From assembly GCA_017553635.1 (NCBI GenBank), contig JAFZKN010000016.1:1-47162 (forward strand): DNA of 47,162 nt. Reading direction: 5' to 3'. Made by a program: the position numbers and the translations under genes. Origin of the DNA: Treponema sp. GTDB taxonomy: Bacteria; Spirochaetota; Spirochaetia; Treponematales; Treponemataceae. Positions 31,887 to 39,969 of the stretch are shown here, one piece after another. The notes beneath the pieces were generated by a model that was not told where the DNA came from, made no database searches, and saw nothing but the letters and a program-made list of their open reading frames with translations. Positions within the stretch are counted from its first letter, which is position 1; every line of letters begins with the position of its first letter.

Positions 31887-32568
31887 GATTTGTTTCTGCT
31901 TCGCTTGCTCTTATATAAACCGGACCTTCAAAATCCTGAAGTGCCGGTTTTTTATTTGCAATCATGTCTTCTGCAATTGTAAAAAGATTTTCTGTTTCAT
32001 CATGTTTAGATTTCAGTGATATAAATTTTTCAGAAATTTTTTTATCACATTCATCATTTGATTTAAATCTTTCAATAAAAAGTTCAGCATCACTTCCGCA
32101 GACAAAAACTTTTTCTGCATTTAAATCTTTTAATTTTTCTGAGATATCGTTCATTTCATAATCGCCGTCAGGAATTATGATTCCGTCATTAAAAAAAGAG
32201 CGGACATAGAATCTGTTTTTTTTAGCGTCCACTGCACAGAGAACCGGCATCGGGAGTGACTTGTAAGCATAAGAATACGCTTCTAGTGTATCAACGCCAT
32301 AAACTGGAATTCCATGTGAAAGCTCCAGAGCTTTTAAAGCAGAAAATGCAAGACGAAGGCCGGTAAAACTTCCCGGTCCCTTGCAAAGAACTGTGTAATC
32401 AAGTTCTTTTACGGAAAGGTCAACTTGAGAAAGAATATATTCGATTGACGGAAGAAGTTTTTCAGACTGCCTCATTCCGATGTCCAAAATCAAAGAAGCA
32501 TATTTATCGTCATTTTTTGCGGCGATGGTAATTCTTGTAAGCGAAGTGTCTACGGCAAGGGCTTTCAT
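31876..32568 (-). CDS. tsaB: TsaB, t6A tRNA modification protein
   Basis: A 230-aa partner of TsaD in the complex that installs N6-threonylcarbamoyladenosine at A37 of ANN-decoding tRNAs. The ASKHA-fold start (ALAVDTSLTRITIA) and the hallmark KGPGSFTGLRLA (about 63-74) are clear. It overlaps tsaE by 4 bp on the 5' side and csrA by 11 bp on the 3' side. Its coding sequence also carries the flagellar operon's terminator (31917-31953). Confidence 0.94.
   Translation of the reverse strand: MKALAVDTSLTRITIAAKNDDKYASLILDIGMRQSEKLLPSIEYILSQVDLSVKELDYTVLCKGPGSFTGLRLAFSALKALELSHGIPVYGVDTLEAYSYAYKSLPMPVLCAVDAKKNRFYVRSFFNDGIIIPDGDYEMNDISEKLKDLNAEKVFVCGSDAELFIERFKSNDECDKKISEKFISLKSKHDETENLFTIAEDMIANKKPALQDFEGPVYIRASEAETNLIS
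31917..31953 (+). terminator. Terminator of the flgN-csrA operon inside tsaB coding DNA
   Basis: AAACCGG/CCGGTTT and CTTCA/TGAAG form a 7+5-bp stem with a 2x2 internal loop, followed by six Ts, 31 bp after the csrA stop. It lies wholly in codons of the convergent tsaB gene. Confidence 0.8.
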
Positions 32569-33014
32569 TTTATTTCTCCGTAAGGCCAGTTTTTAATTTC
32601 AATTTTTCTTTTTTGGGAATTGTCTTCCTGTGGGGTAAGGGAAATTATTATGGTTGAATCCGGAAGTTCTTCCATGATTTTTTCACTCCACTCAATTATA
32701 GAAACTCCATCCCCGTAAAGAAGGTCATCTGTTCCGAGATTTATAAAATCTTCCGGACCGTCAAGTCTGTACACATCAAGATGATAAAGAGGCATTTTTC
32801 CTTCGTATTCAGAAATAAGGCAGAAAGTAGGGCTTGTTATTGTTTCTGCTACGCCAAGGCTTTCGGCAATTCCTTTTGTGATGGTGGTTTTCCCGGCTGC
32901 CAGAGTTCCCTGCATCGCAAGAATATCACCTTTGTGCAAAAAATTTCCGATTTTCTTACCAAGTTCAATAGTCTCTTCGGAACTTGAGGTGTAAAATGTG
33001 TAATTATTTCTCAT
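32565..33014 (-). CDS. tsaE: TsaE, ATPase of the t6A complex
   Basis: A 149-aa P-loop ATPase needed for turnover of TsaBD. Walker A GTLAAGKT (36-43), SPTF (switch I), YHLDVYRL and an IIEWSEK motif are present in order. It overlaps tsaB by 4 bp and the small upstream gene by 4 bp. Confidence 0.95.
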   Translation of the reverse strand: MRNNYTFYTSSSEETIELGKKIGNFLHKGDILAMQGTLAAGKTTITKGIAESLGVAETITSPTFCLISEYEGKMPLYHLDVYRLDGPEDFINLGTDDLLYGDGVSIIEWSEKIMEELPDSTIIISLTPQEDNSQKRKIEIKNWPYGEIK

Positions 33015-33274
33015 TGTGGTAAATTGCCTTCTTCATCGCTTGTCAAAATAAATTTTTTAAGCGCTGTAAGTAAAGGAAGGACAGGATAATTCGGGGCCTT
33101 AATAATTTTAACGCTGACATTCTTATTCCCCATAGGCCCAGTTTCGATACTGAAAGAAATTGGAATAAGAGAAGTTTCTGTAGGTAATTCAAGAACTGCG
33201 TCTGCTGTATACTTCCTTAGATAGAAAATATGACCCTCTTCGCATTCGATATTTTTAAGTTCAACTATGTTCAT
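33011..33274 (-). CDS. Small conserved-looking protein upstream of tsaE
   Basis: An unrecognised 87-aa protein, beta-rich with a short C-terminal helix (VLPLLTALKKFIL). There is no signal peptide or cysteine motif. It overlaps tsaE by 4 bp (ATGA), which supports real translation. First gene of the tsaE-tsaB unit, with a strong promoter but a leader of only ~13 nt and no clear SD. Confidence 0.6.
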   Translation of the reverse strand: MNIVELKNIECEEGHIFYLRKYTADAVLELPTETSLIPISFSIETGPMGNKNVSVKIIKAPNYPVLPLLTALKKFILTSDEEGNLPQ

Positions 33275-33293
33275 AAAAATCGACTTAATGATT

Positions 33294-33322
33294 ATTATAA
33301 AATAAGGTTCCTAAATGGTCAA
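33294..33322 (-). promoter_or_regulatory. Promoter of the tsaE-tsaB operon
   Basis: TTGACC (33322-33317), a 17-nt spacer and perfect TATAAT (33299-33294). Predicted start is about 33287, 13 nt before the ATG. Confidence 0.8.
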
Positions 33323-33345
33323 GTTTTTGGAATTATATACAGAAT

Positions 33346-33407
33346 TTAATAAACAATAAGCAAAATGAGCTGTATAAATACGATATTTATTGAATTTTGT
33401 TTATTAA
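33346..33407 (-). terminator. Nested inverted repeat ending the fliD-PilZ operon
   Basis: An outer perfect 11-bp repeat (TTAATAAACAA 33346-33356, TTGTTTATTAA 33397-33407) encloses an inner 7-bp hairpin (ATAAATA/TATTTAT, 33374-33390). An alternative 12-bp pairing of the flanks exists. The outer arm overlaps the stop codon of the PilZ gene. AT-rich, without a long U-run. Confidence 0.5.
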
Positions 33408-34474
33408 GACCAGTCATACAGTTCTGTGAGCATTTTAACCTTTGTTTCGAGGCTCGTATGTTTAAATGCAATGTGGAGGGAATAAAGTCCGGTATCAACA
33501 TCGGTTCTTGTATCCATAATCTGGCCGAATAAAGGTTCAGTTTTGCCGAGAATAGTTAATTCTATGTAAATATACTGTTTTTTCTTAATCGGAAGTGTTG
33601 TGTACATTTTACAACCGCCTTCAGAAAGATCGACAACCGTACCATTGTATTTGTTTTCTTTAGGAGTATATTTAAGTTCTCCATCCGGTTTTGTAATAAC
33701 AGCTGCAGCAGAAAAAAGGCATTCCCTGTTAATTACAAAGCGTTTTGATGCACGGCGGCTCTGAGGGCAGAGTGTATTTGAATGTGTTATTAAAACCTGT
33801 TTTTCGCCATTAGGCTGATTTAAAAACTGAACTACGCGTGTAACGATTGCATACTGCTGCTTTGACATACTGAAAAGAAGAACGAGCTTTTTTAAATTTT
33901 CCGGACGGTCTTCGTTTGATTCTTCAAGTGTATCAGGAACGGAAAGATAAAGTCCGTTCGGTTCATTTTTTACAAGATTAAACTGATATTGAAATCCACT
34001 TGGTGCCGGATATGAAAGGATTGTTCCAAGCGGAATGTTTTTTGAGTTTGTTATTGATCTTGCAAATGATACGTATTTTTCGATTCTAAACCTTAATCTG
34101 AAAAGATCATAAAGCTCTTTATCGCTGCTTCTCATCTGCGCAAGTCTGCGGAATTCTGCCTTAAAAATAGTGTCCAGATATTTTTCATCTGTATATGAAT
34201 AAAAAATATTTTTTGCACCCTGACTTTTACAGATTTTCCAGAGTAAAAGTGTTTCTTCTTTTGTAAGTTCAATTTTTTTTGCAAGTATCTGAACATCTTT
34301 GATTGTTGTCGGCTTCTGTTTCTGCGCTTCGATGTATTCCGGACTTTCGTGTCTTTTTTTAATGATTTTGTTTATAAGCCAGAATATAAAAATAATTCCG
34401 ATAAAAATTGCAAGATAAAGGATTACAAGGTATACGTGAGGATTTTGTCTTGCAGCTAAAGGTGAACCGTTCAT
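33404..34474 (-). CDS. Membrane-anchored PilZ (c-di-GMP receptor) protein
   Basis: A 356-aa protein. One N-terminal helix (about residues 14-36) anchors a long cytosolic part. The C-terminal PilZ domain has the c-di-GMP motifs RRASKR (RxxxR, about 240-245) and DLSEGG (D/NxSxxG, about 285). The layout (membrane helix, YcgR-N-like beta domain, PilZ) suggests a flagellar-brake-type effector, and it sits in the fliD operon. It starts 3 nt after the preceding gene. With the HD-GYP gene at 26 kb it is the second c-di-GMP component here. Confidence 0.85.
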   Translation of the reverse strand: MNGSPLAARQNPHVYLVILYLAIFIGIIFIFWLINKIIKKRHESPEYIEAQKQKPTTIKDVQILAKKIELTKEETLLLWKICKSQGAKNIFYSYTDEKYLDTIFKAEFRRLAQMRSSDKELYDLFRLRFRIEKYVSFARSITNSKNIPLGTILSYPAPSGFQYQFNLVKNEPNGLYLSVPDTLEESNEDRPENLKKLVLLFSMSKQQYAIVTRVVQFLNQPNGEKQVLITHSNTLCPQSRRASKRFVINRECLFSAAAVITKPDGELKYTPKENKYNGTVVDLSEGGCKMYTTLPIKKKQYIYIELTILGKTEPLFGQIMDTRTDVDTGLYSLHIAFKHTSLETKVKMLTELYDWS

Positions 34475-34477
34475 TAA

Positions 34478-35068
34478 CTATAAACTCCCAAGTGCCTTTG
34501 AAAGTGATTCAAGGCGTGGACAAATTTCATATTCAGACAGATCACCTAAAAGAACAGAATCAGAATTTTCCAATGCTTCACTGAAATCTTTTAAAATCGG
34601 TGTAAATTCAGAAATAAAGTCAGAGAGATTTTTTTCATCCACTTTGATATCAGCAAATTTTTCCGGGAAAAGGCTTGACCATGTAACTGTGCTGCAGAAA
34701 GCATTCATTACATCAGAAAGTTTAATTATTGTCTGTTTTGCCTTTGCATCTTTTCCGCTCTGCATTTCAACAGGAATGTTTTTTAAAAGCTCTGTCAATT
34801 CTGTCATTTCCTGAGCAGATTTTTTAAAGCTTTCACAAACAGCACTTTCAGAAATAACGGAAACTTCTATTTTTGTATTGTCTTCAAGTGGCTGAGCCAT
34901 TGCATTATCAAAACCTTCTGCACTGATGTTTTTATCATTAATTGTAACTGCAATTGTTGCGAGTTTATTCTGTTCGCAGCTTAATTCAAAAGCTTTGAGA
35001 ACATCGCCGATTGTCTTTTCGTTTTGAAGTGTTACATCTAATTTCTGTGAGTTTACAAAAAATTCCAT
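34478..35068 (-). CDS. Small cytosolic protein between fliD and the PilZ gene
   Basis: A 196-aa protein not assigned to a family. The first ~75 residues look like a small alpha/beta domain (FFVNSQKLDVTLQNEKTIGDVLKAF). The rest is alpha-helical and acidic (KKSAQEMTELTELLKNIP and following helices). No signal or membrane segment. It takes the place that fliS usually occupies after fliD, and its helical C-terminal half would suit a chaperone, but FliS motifs are not seen. 12 nt after fliD, 3 nt before the PilZ gene. Confidence 0.6.
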   Translation of the reverse strand: MEFFVNSQKLDVTLQNEKTIGDVLKAFELSCEQNKLATIAVTINDKNISAEGFDNAMAQPLEDNTKIEVSVISESAVCESFKKSAQEMTELTELLKNIPVEMQSGKDAKAKQTIIKLSDVMNAFCSTVTWSSLFPEKFADIKVDEKNLSDFISEFTPILKDFSEALENSDSVLLGDLSEYEICPRLESLSKALGSL

Positions 35069-35080
35069 AGTTTAGTTTCC

Positions 35081-37147
35081 TTATCTGTTATTATTATTCT
35101 GATGCTGTCTGCTAAAGTTATTTATAGATTCAGATTGATTTTCAAGACTGTTTAAAGAACTTTCCATCTGTCCGTATTTTGCCTTTAGTTCTGCTTCTTT
35201 TCTGTCAAGCTGAGTTTCAAGTTTTGCAATTTTCTGTTCGCTTGCTTTTATCTGCTTGTCTAAAGTTGAATTTTTATTTGCAAAAATTCCACCTGACTGA
35301 ACATAAGCTGTTATCTGTCTGTCGAGTCTGTATCCAATCCCGCTGTCGATAACTAAGTCTCCGTCTGTATCAAATCCAAAGAGAACCTTTATTGCATCGA
35401 GATTGTTCTTTAAATTTTCATCAAGAACCTTTTCATTTATTTCAAGATAACCGCGCATTTTACCCGGGTTGTAGCCGGAGTAATTTGTTGCATTTGTAGA
35501 AATTCCAATCTGGCTCAACATCGTAATTTCTGAGTTGTCTGTTGCCTTGTAAACTCCACTTATTACCTGTGACATTGAATTTTTTATATTTGAAAGAGAA
35601 AAATCATTAAAGAAAAGACCAAGCTTTTCCTGATATTCTTTTTTTTCATCAGAAGAAAGATAGTCAAGTTCTGCAATGATTTCCGGTTTGTTTTGAGAAA
35701 GAATATTAAGTTCTGCAACAGCCTGATTGTATTTTCCAACAAACGTAATAAGTGCATCTTTTGCAGCTTCTACATCAGGTTCAATTTTAATCGTTGCTGT
35801 CCTTTCTGTTTTATCAGAAAGGTTTAATGTTACGTGTGGAATTACATCGTCAATAGAGTTAGTAGGCCGTGTAATTGTAATTCCTTCATATTTGATGACT
35901 GCATCTCCTGCAACGCTTACAGGATTTACAGGAGCATAACCTGTGTCGATATTTTCATCATATGATTCAATTTTTGAAACTGTATAGGAAACACCGGTGT
36001 TCTGGTTTCTTAAAACGATGGATTTTATTCCTGGATACTGTTTTATATTTATCTTTAAAGTTGAACCGTTCTCAGAAAAAACATCATCACTAAGTTTAAG
36101 TTCACGTTCTGTTCCGTCTTCAAAATGAGCAAATAAAACGCTGTCATTTTTTACAGGACTAAGTTTTACCTGTGGTTTTGAGTCCTGAGGTAAGTCAACC
36201 GAAAGAGGGTTGTTGTCAATTGTAATATTTTTAAAAGTAACGTTTCCCGAATCTGGAAGATCCGGTCCTGAAATATTTTCTGCATCTGAACTTGTTATGT
36301 CATGTACATTATGAGCTTTCACAGAAAAAGAAATTGTCTTGGTGTCATCTTTTGCAATGTCAGCTGGAATTTCAATACTGAATCCACCTCTTGGCGGAAC
36401 AGAAATTCCTTCTTCTGTCATTTGAACACCTGCATTTGAAATTTGAACAAGACCTTCCTGTTCAACATCTATAAGGTTTACAGGCTGTTTGATTTCTGAA
36501 AAGTTTTTTCCGAAAACTTCTTTTGCAGAATCTGCTTTTTTTATCATCTGAGTTTCAAGTGCAAAAGTAAGAGCCGCATCTTTAAAAATTAATTTTGAAT
36601 CATTTCCGGTTTTGAGGCTTTCGATTAAGAGAGCTTTGTTTCCTTTATTAACACCGATAAGGCTGGCTTTGATAACATCTTTTCCACGTTTGTTAAGACT
36701 TGTAACAAAGTCTTCGATTTTACCGCCTTTCCAGTTCATCTGAATTGTTTTTTCACCGGTTTTGTATGTATAAAGACCTGCAGGAACAGATTGTCCCTTT
36801 TCAATTTCTTTAGAAAGAAAACGGTCTGCTGTGGCTGGAGTAATTACATCAACTTTAAAAGATTCGTAAGCGGCCTCGCGTCCGGCAGTAGCTGTAACTG
36901 CATATTCTTCTGTTGAAGACGCAATTTTACTGTTGAACGGATTGTCAAAAGAGTAGAGAGATTTTACACTGTCACGCAATGACGACATTTTCTGATTTAC
37001 AGTCCGCCATGCTTCCTGTTGTTTTTTGTACGAATCGAGATTCTGCTGTTCACGGGTAAGAGGGATCCTCTCAACCTTCATCAAGCCTTCTACGATTTCA
37101 TTTGTTTTGTACTTATCATTAACACCAGGTATATTAAGTCCCGACAT
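35081..37147 (-). CDS. fliD: Flagellar cap protein FliD
   Basis: A 688-aa filament cap that promotes flagellin folding at the tip of the periplasmic filament. The N-terminal 'SGLNIPGVNDKYKTNEIVEGLMKVERIPLTREQ' and C-terminal 'LDKQIKASEQKIAKLETQLDRKEAELKAKY' coils are typical. The central domains are beta-rich and variable. The FliD_N/C layout is complete. SD AGGATT. 30 nt after flaG. Confidence 0.94.
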   Translation of the reverse strand: MSGLNIPGVNDKYKTNEIVEGLMKVERIPLTREQQNLDSYKKQQEAWRTVNQKMSSLRDSVKSLYSFDNPFNSKIASSTEEYAVTATAGREAAYESFKVDVITPATADRFLSKEIEKGQSVPAGLYTYKTGEKTIQMNWKGGKIEDFVTSLNKRGKDVIKASLIGVNKGNKALLIESLKTGNDSKLIFKDAALTFALETQMIKKADSAKEVFGKNFSEIKQPVNLIDVEQEGLVQISNAGVQMTEEGISVPPRGGFSIEIPADIAKDDTKTISFSVKAHNVHDITSSDAENISGPDLPDSGNVTFKNITIDNNPLSVDLPQDSKPQVKLSPVKNDSVLFAHFEDGTERELKLSDDVFSENGSTLKINIKQYPGIKSIVLRNQNTGVSYTVSKIESYDENIDTGYAPVNPVSVAGDAVIKYEGITITRPTNSIDDVIPHVTLNLSDKTERTATIKIEPDVEAAKDALITFVGKYNQAVAELNILSQNKPEIIAELDYLSSDEKKEYQEKLGLFFNDFSLSNIKNSMSQVISGVYKATDNSEITMLSQIGISTNATNYSGYNPGKMRGYLEINEKVLDENLKNNLDAIKVLFGFDTDGDLVIDSGIGYRLDRQITAYVQSGGIFANKNSTLDKQIKASEQKIAKLETQLDRKEAELKAKYGQMESSLNSLENQSESINNFSRQHQNNNNR

Positions 37148-37177
37148 ATAATCCTGCCACCCTTAATTTCCTCAAGA

Positions 37178-37564
37178 TTAAATCATCTCGTCGAAAAGAA
37201 CTCCAATTGCTTTTCTGATACTGATTTTCAGTCTCTGAATATCAGCAGATGGAATTTCTTTAATGACCTGGTTTGTACTCGGATCAACAACTTTTACGAC
37301 TATGGATCCCAGTTCTTCATTTACATTGAACTGGAGTTTACGGCCCATTACCATGTCAGACAACTTCTGAAGCTGCTGAGCATCAGCTTTAATCTGAGCA
37401 TTGTTCTGAACTATGTTGTCAACAACTCTTGCTCCGTCTGCAATGTTAAGCTGCTGTACATCTACCGCTGCCTTTAAATCACTGTTAACAGTTTTTACAG
37501 CCGGGGAGCTGTGATATAGGCCTTCCATGGCCATGCTTGATCCTATGTTACTAATAGTATTCAT
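37178..37564 (-). CDS. flaG: FlaG-family protein
   Basis: A 128-aa FlaG-like protein that in other bacteria affects filament length. The C-terminal FlaG domain is clear: MGRKLQFNVNEELGSIVVKV, then VIKEIPSADIQRL. The start is placed at 37564, 7 nt after AGGAGGA; the open frame runs 42 nt further upstream but through that SD. Follows flaB and precedes fliD. Confidence 0.88.
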   Translation of the reverse strand: MNTISNIGSSMAMEGLYHSSPAVKTVNSDLKAAVDVQQLNIADGARVVDNIVQNNAQIKADAQQLQKLSDMVMGRKLQFNVNEELGSIVVKVVDPSTNQVIKEIPSADIQRLKISIRKAIGVLFDEMI

Positions 37565-37592
37565 AGGCACTTCCTCCTGAAAGTTAAAGAAA

Positions 37593-37612
37593 GGAGAGGG
37601 GCGCACCTCTCC
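37593..37612 (-). terminator. Hairpin between flaB and flaG
   Basis: GGAGAGG/CCTCTCC (7 bp) with TTTCTTT downstream on the minus strand. A second weaker hairpin with a T6 run lies just upstream (about 37630-37655). Likely reduces readthrough from the abundant flaB mRNA into flaG-fliD. Confidence 0.55.
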
Positions 37613-37679
37613 CTCCTTACGTATTATTTAAAAAAGACGACATCCAGAAGTCTCTTAAAACAAATACGATTTATTTAGA

Positions 37680-38534
37680 CTATCTTAACAAAGCAAGAAC
37701 ATTCTGGCTCTGTGAGTTAGCCTGTGCGAGCATTGCAGTACCAGACTGTGTGAGAATCTGGTTTCTAGTATATTCTACCATCTCGCTAGCCATATCTGTA
37801 TCGCGGATAAGGCTTTCTGCAGCCTGAAGATTTTCTGCTGCAACGTTTACACCATTAGCTGCCATTTCAAAGCGGTTCTGATATGCACCAAGATCTGCTC
37901 TCTGTTTAGAAACGATCATGAGTGCGTGATCAATTGATCCGATTGCCATGTTAGCTGTTTCCGGTGTAGAAATACCGATCTGCTCATCAGTTCCCTGAGC
38001 ACCTTTAAGTCCAAGAGCCTGAGCAGACATTGTTCCAATGTATACACGAGCGTTCTGGTCCATGTTTGCACCAATCTGGAACTGCATGATTCTTCCTGAA
38101 ACAGATTCAGAAGCGAATGCTCCAGTAAGAAGATTCATTCCGTTGAACTGTGCCTGGCTTGCAATGCGGTCTACTTCAGATACAAGCTGTGATACTTCTA
38201 CCTGAATCTGCATACGGTCTTCATCTGAGTAAATACCGTTTGCTGACTGTACTGCCAATTCACGAACACGCTGAAGAATATCTGTAGTTTCTCCTAAGTA
38301 TCCTTCTGTTGCCTGAATAAAAGAAACACCGTTTTCGATATTTCTGTTAGCCTGGTTTAAGCCGCGGATCTGGCTGCGCATCTTTTCAGATACTGCAAGT
38401 CCAGAAGCATCGTCTCCAGCACGATTAATGCGCTGACCTGAACTGAGTTTTTCAATGTTGCCCATGATGGCATCGTTAGAGATACCAAGTGTACGGTTTG
38501 CATACATTGAACTCATGTTGTGATTAATAATCAT
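37680..38534 (-). CDS. flaB: Periplasmic flagellar core protein FlaB (copy 1)
   Basis: A 284-aa flagellin of the spirochaete filament core. Conserved D0/D1 ends only: MIINHNMSSMYANR, then INRAGDDASGLAVSEKMRSQIRGLNQA, and a C-terminus ending ...QILTQSGTAMLAQANSQSQNVLALLR. The variable outer domain is minimal. It is highly similar over the ends to the second FlaB at 38956 and so a paralogue. SD GGAGGG precedes the ATG. It has its own sigma-70-like promoter and a 344-nt leader. Confidence 0.97.
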   Translation of the reverse strand: MIINHNMSSMYANRTLGISNDAIMGNIEKLSSGQRINRAGDDASGLAVSEKMRSQIRGLNQANRNIENGVSFIQATEGYLGETTDILQRVRELAVQSANGIYSDEDRMQIQVEVSQLVSEVDRIASQAQFNGMNLLTGAFASESVSGRIMQFQIGANMDQNARVYIGTMSAQALGLKGAQGTDEQIGISTPETANMAIGSIDHALMIVSKQRADLGAYQNRFEMAANGVNVAAENLQAAESLIRDTDMASEMVEYTRNQILTQSGTAMLAQANSQSQNVLALLR

Positions 38535-38884
38535 TTTGAGCCCTCCATGTGATTAAACTACAAAGCATCATGCTTTGCACTCTGCCTGTGCGGGCTGTCA
38601 AATTTTTGCGCCAAATTTAACAGTTTCAGACCCTTACAGCAGGGACAATCAGTCTTGTATGCTGAACAAAACTCAAAGGTCTTTGATTTATTCAGCTTAA
38701 AACCGATTATCCATGCTGCCACAGACTCACATAAAAGACTCGTTTTCAAAGAACAAAATGCATCTGAAAATGCATTATCATTTTTACGGTACGCGGCATT
38801 GTTTTGGGAAAAATAGAAAAGAGTAGAATAGAATACCGCACTATAAATAGCTTATGTGTCTTTTGGACAACATAAACTATTTAT
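38535..38884 (-). other. Long structured 5' leader of flaB copy 1
   Basis: This gene-free stretch of about 350 bases holds, in transcript order, a 5'-terminal hairpin from the inverted repeat at 38842-38885, a 7-bp hairpin (AATGCAT/ATGCATT, 38757-38776), and a 7-bp hairpin (CAAAGCA/TGCTTTG, loop TGA, 38561-38577) just before the SD. No GGA is exposed in a hairpin loop, in contrast to the other flaB. Confidence 0.5.
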
Positions 38885-38885
38885 A
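38842..38885. repeat. Large inverted repeat at the flaB copy 1 transcription start
   Basis: TATAAATAG/CTATTTATA (9 bp) continues, after one mismatch, as TTATGT/ACATAA and, after a bulged A, GTC/GAC. About 18 pairs in total. It spans from the edge of the -10 box to about +37. Confidence 0.75.
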
Positions 38886-38913
38886 TTATATACCGTTCCT
38901 GATGCAAAGACAA
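38885..38913 (-). promoter_or_regulatory. Sigma-70-like promoter of flaB copy 1
   Basis: TTGTCT (38913-38908), a 17-nt spacer and perfect TATAAT (38890-38885). Predicted start is about 38878, 344 nt before the ATG. No sigma-28 motif was found upstream of this gene. Confidence 0.55.
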
Positions 38914-38955
38914 GACATTTTTTGCCCTGTCTTATGGCACTACAGTAATTTAAGC

Positions 38956-39816
38956 CTATCTGAGTAAGCTTAATACTGTCTGTGACTGAGTGTTAGCCTG
39001 AGCCAACATTGCAGTACCAGCCTGCTGGAGAATTGTGTTCTTTGTAAATTCTACCATCTGGCTAGCCATATCAGTATCGCGGATGCGGCTTTCTGAAGCC
39101 TGGAGGTTTTCAGCTGAAATATCCAAGCCCTTAACAGCATATTCCATACGATTCTGGTATGCACCAAGGTCTGCACGCTGCTTGTTAATTTTCATAAGAG
39201 CAGTGTCAATAACACCGATTGCGCGGTTGGCATCATCTGGACCTGCCAATGTGATCTTATCTCCAGTACCGATTTCACGTACTCCGAGAGCAACTGCTGA
39301 CATTGTTCCAATGTAAACAGACATTCTCTGGTCCATGTTAGCACCAATGTGGAACCACATAGAACCTGTAGGAGTGTTTTCACCGGTTGCAAGTGCGAAG
39401 CGTCCTGTAAGCATGTTCATACCATTGAACTGAGCTGAACTTGCGATACGGTCAACTTCATCAACAAGCTGAGAAACTTCTACCTGGATCTGCATACGGT
39501 CTTCATCTGAGTAAATACCGTTAGCTGCCTGAACTGCGAGTTCACGAATGCGCTGCATGATGTCAGTTGTTTCCTGTAAGTAACCTTCTGTTGTCTGAAT
39601 GAAACTGATACCATTCTGTGCATTTGTAGATGCCTGGTTAAGACCACGGATCTGAGCACGCATCTTTTCAGATACTGCAAGACCTGAAGCATCATCACCT
39701 GCGCGGTTGATTTTTTCTCCTGAAGAGAGTTTCTCCATATCTTTTGAAAGATAGAGACCTGTTACACCAAGCTGACGATTGGCGAACATAGCTGACATGT
39801 TGTGATTGATAACCAT
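38956..39816 (-). CDS. flaB: Periplasmic flagellar core protein FlaB (copy 2)
   Basis: A 286-aa flagellin, paralogue of the copy at 37680. It starts MVINHNMSAMFANRQLG and ends ...GTAMLAQANTQSQTVLSLLR, with the conserved INRAGDDASGLAVSEKM block. The start is fixed at 39816 by AAGGAGGA 7 nt upstream and by alignment with the other FlaB; the open frame continues 114 nt upstream through the leader. Transcribed from a sigma-28-type promoter with a structured leader that carries candidate CsrA sites. Confidence 0.97.
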   Translation of the reverse strand: MVINHNMSAMFANRQLGVTGLYLSKDMEKLSSGEKINRAGDDASGLAVSEKMRAQIRGLNQASTNAQNGISFIQTTEGYLQETTDIMQRIRELAVQAANGIYSDEDRMQIQVEVSQLVDEVDRIASSAQFNGMNMLTGRFALATGENTPTGSMWFHIGANMDQRMSVYIGTMSAVALGVREIGTGDKITLAGPDDANRAIGVIDTALMKINKQRADLGAYQNRMEYAVKGLDISAENLQASESRIRDTDMASQMVEFTKNTILQQAGTAMLAQANTQSQTVLSLLR

Positions 39817-39820
39817 AATT

Positions 39821-39857
39821 TCCTCCTTGGAAATTGCAAGGCAAAATCCTTTTTGCC
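39821..39857 (-). promoter_or_regulatory. Candidate CsrA-binding region of flaB copy 2
   Basis: In the mRNA a 7-bp stem (GGCAAAA/TTTTGCC, 39857-39840) presents the loop AGGA (39850-39847). About 21 nt downstream the Shine-Dalgarno is AAGGAGGA (39828-39821). Two GGA sites, one in a loop and one on the SD, is the arrangement bound by CsrA on Bacillus hag mRNA. Confidence 0.6.
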
Positions 39858-39861
39858 CGTT

Positions 39862-39910
39862 TATAAAAATGTGCTTCAGTATTACAAGGCTACATCCACA
39901 CATTTTTATA
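39862..39910 (-). other. Long hairpin in the flaB copy 2 leader
   Basis: TATAAAAATGTG (39862-39873) and CACATTTTTATA (39899-39910) are perfect 12-base complements with a 25-nt loop. A 5-bp GTGAC/GTCAC hairpin follows at 39911-39930. The stretch 39817-40188 has no gene; it holds this leader, the sigma-28 promoter and the element at 40051-40137. Confidence 0.6.
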
Positions 39911-39969
39911 GTGACTCGTTTGGACGTCACTTCGAAAGAAGATTATGCGCCCATAACTCCTCTCTTATG

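Noticed and set aside
39817..39930. Longer N-terminus for FlaB copy 2
   Set aside because: It would be translated from the structured leader upstream of the SD, and FlaB proteins start at M(V/I)INHN.
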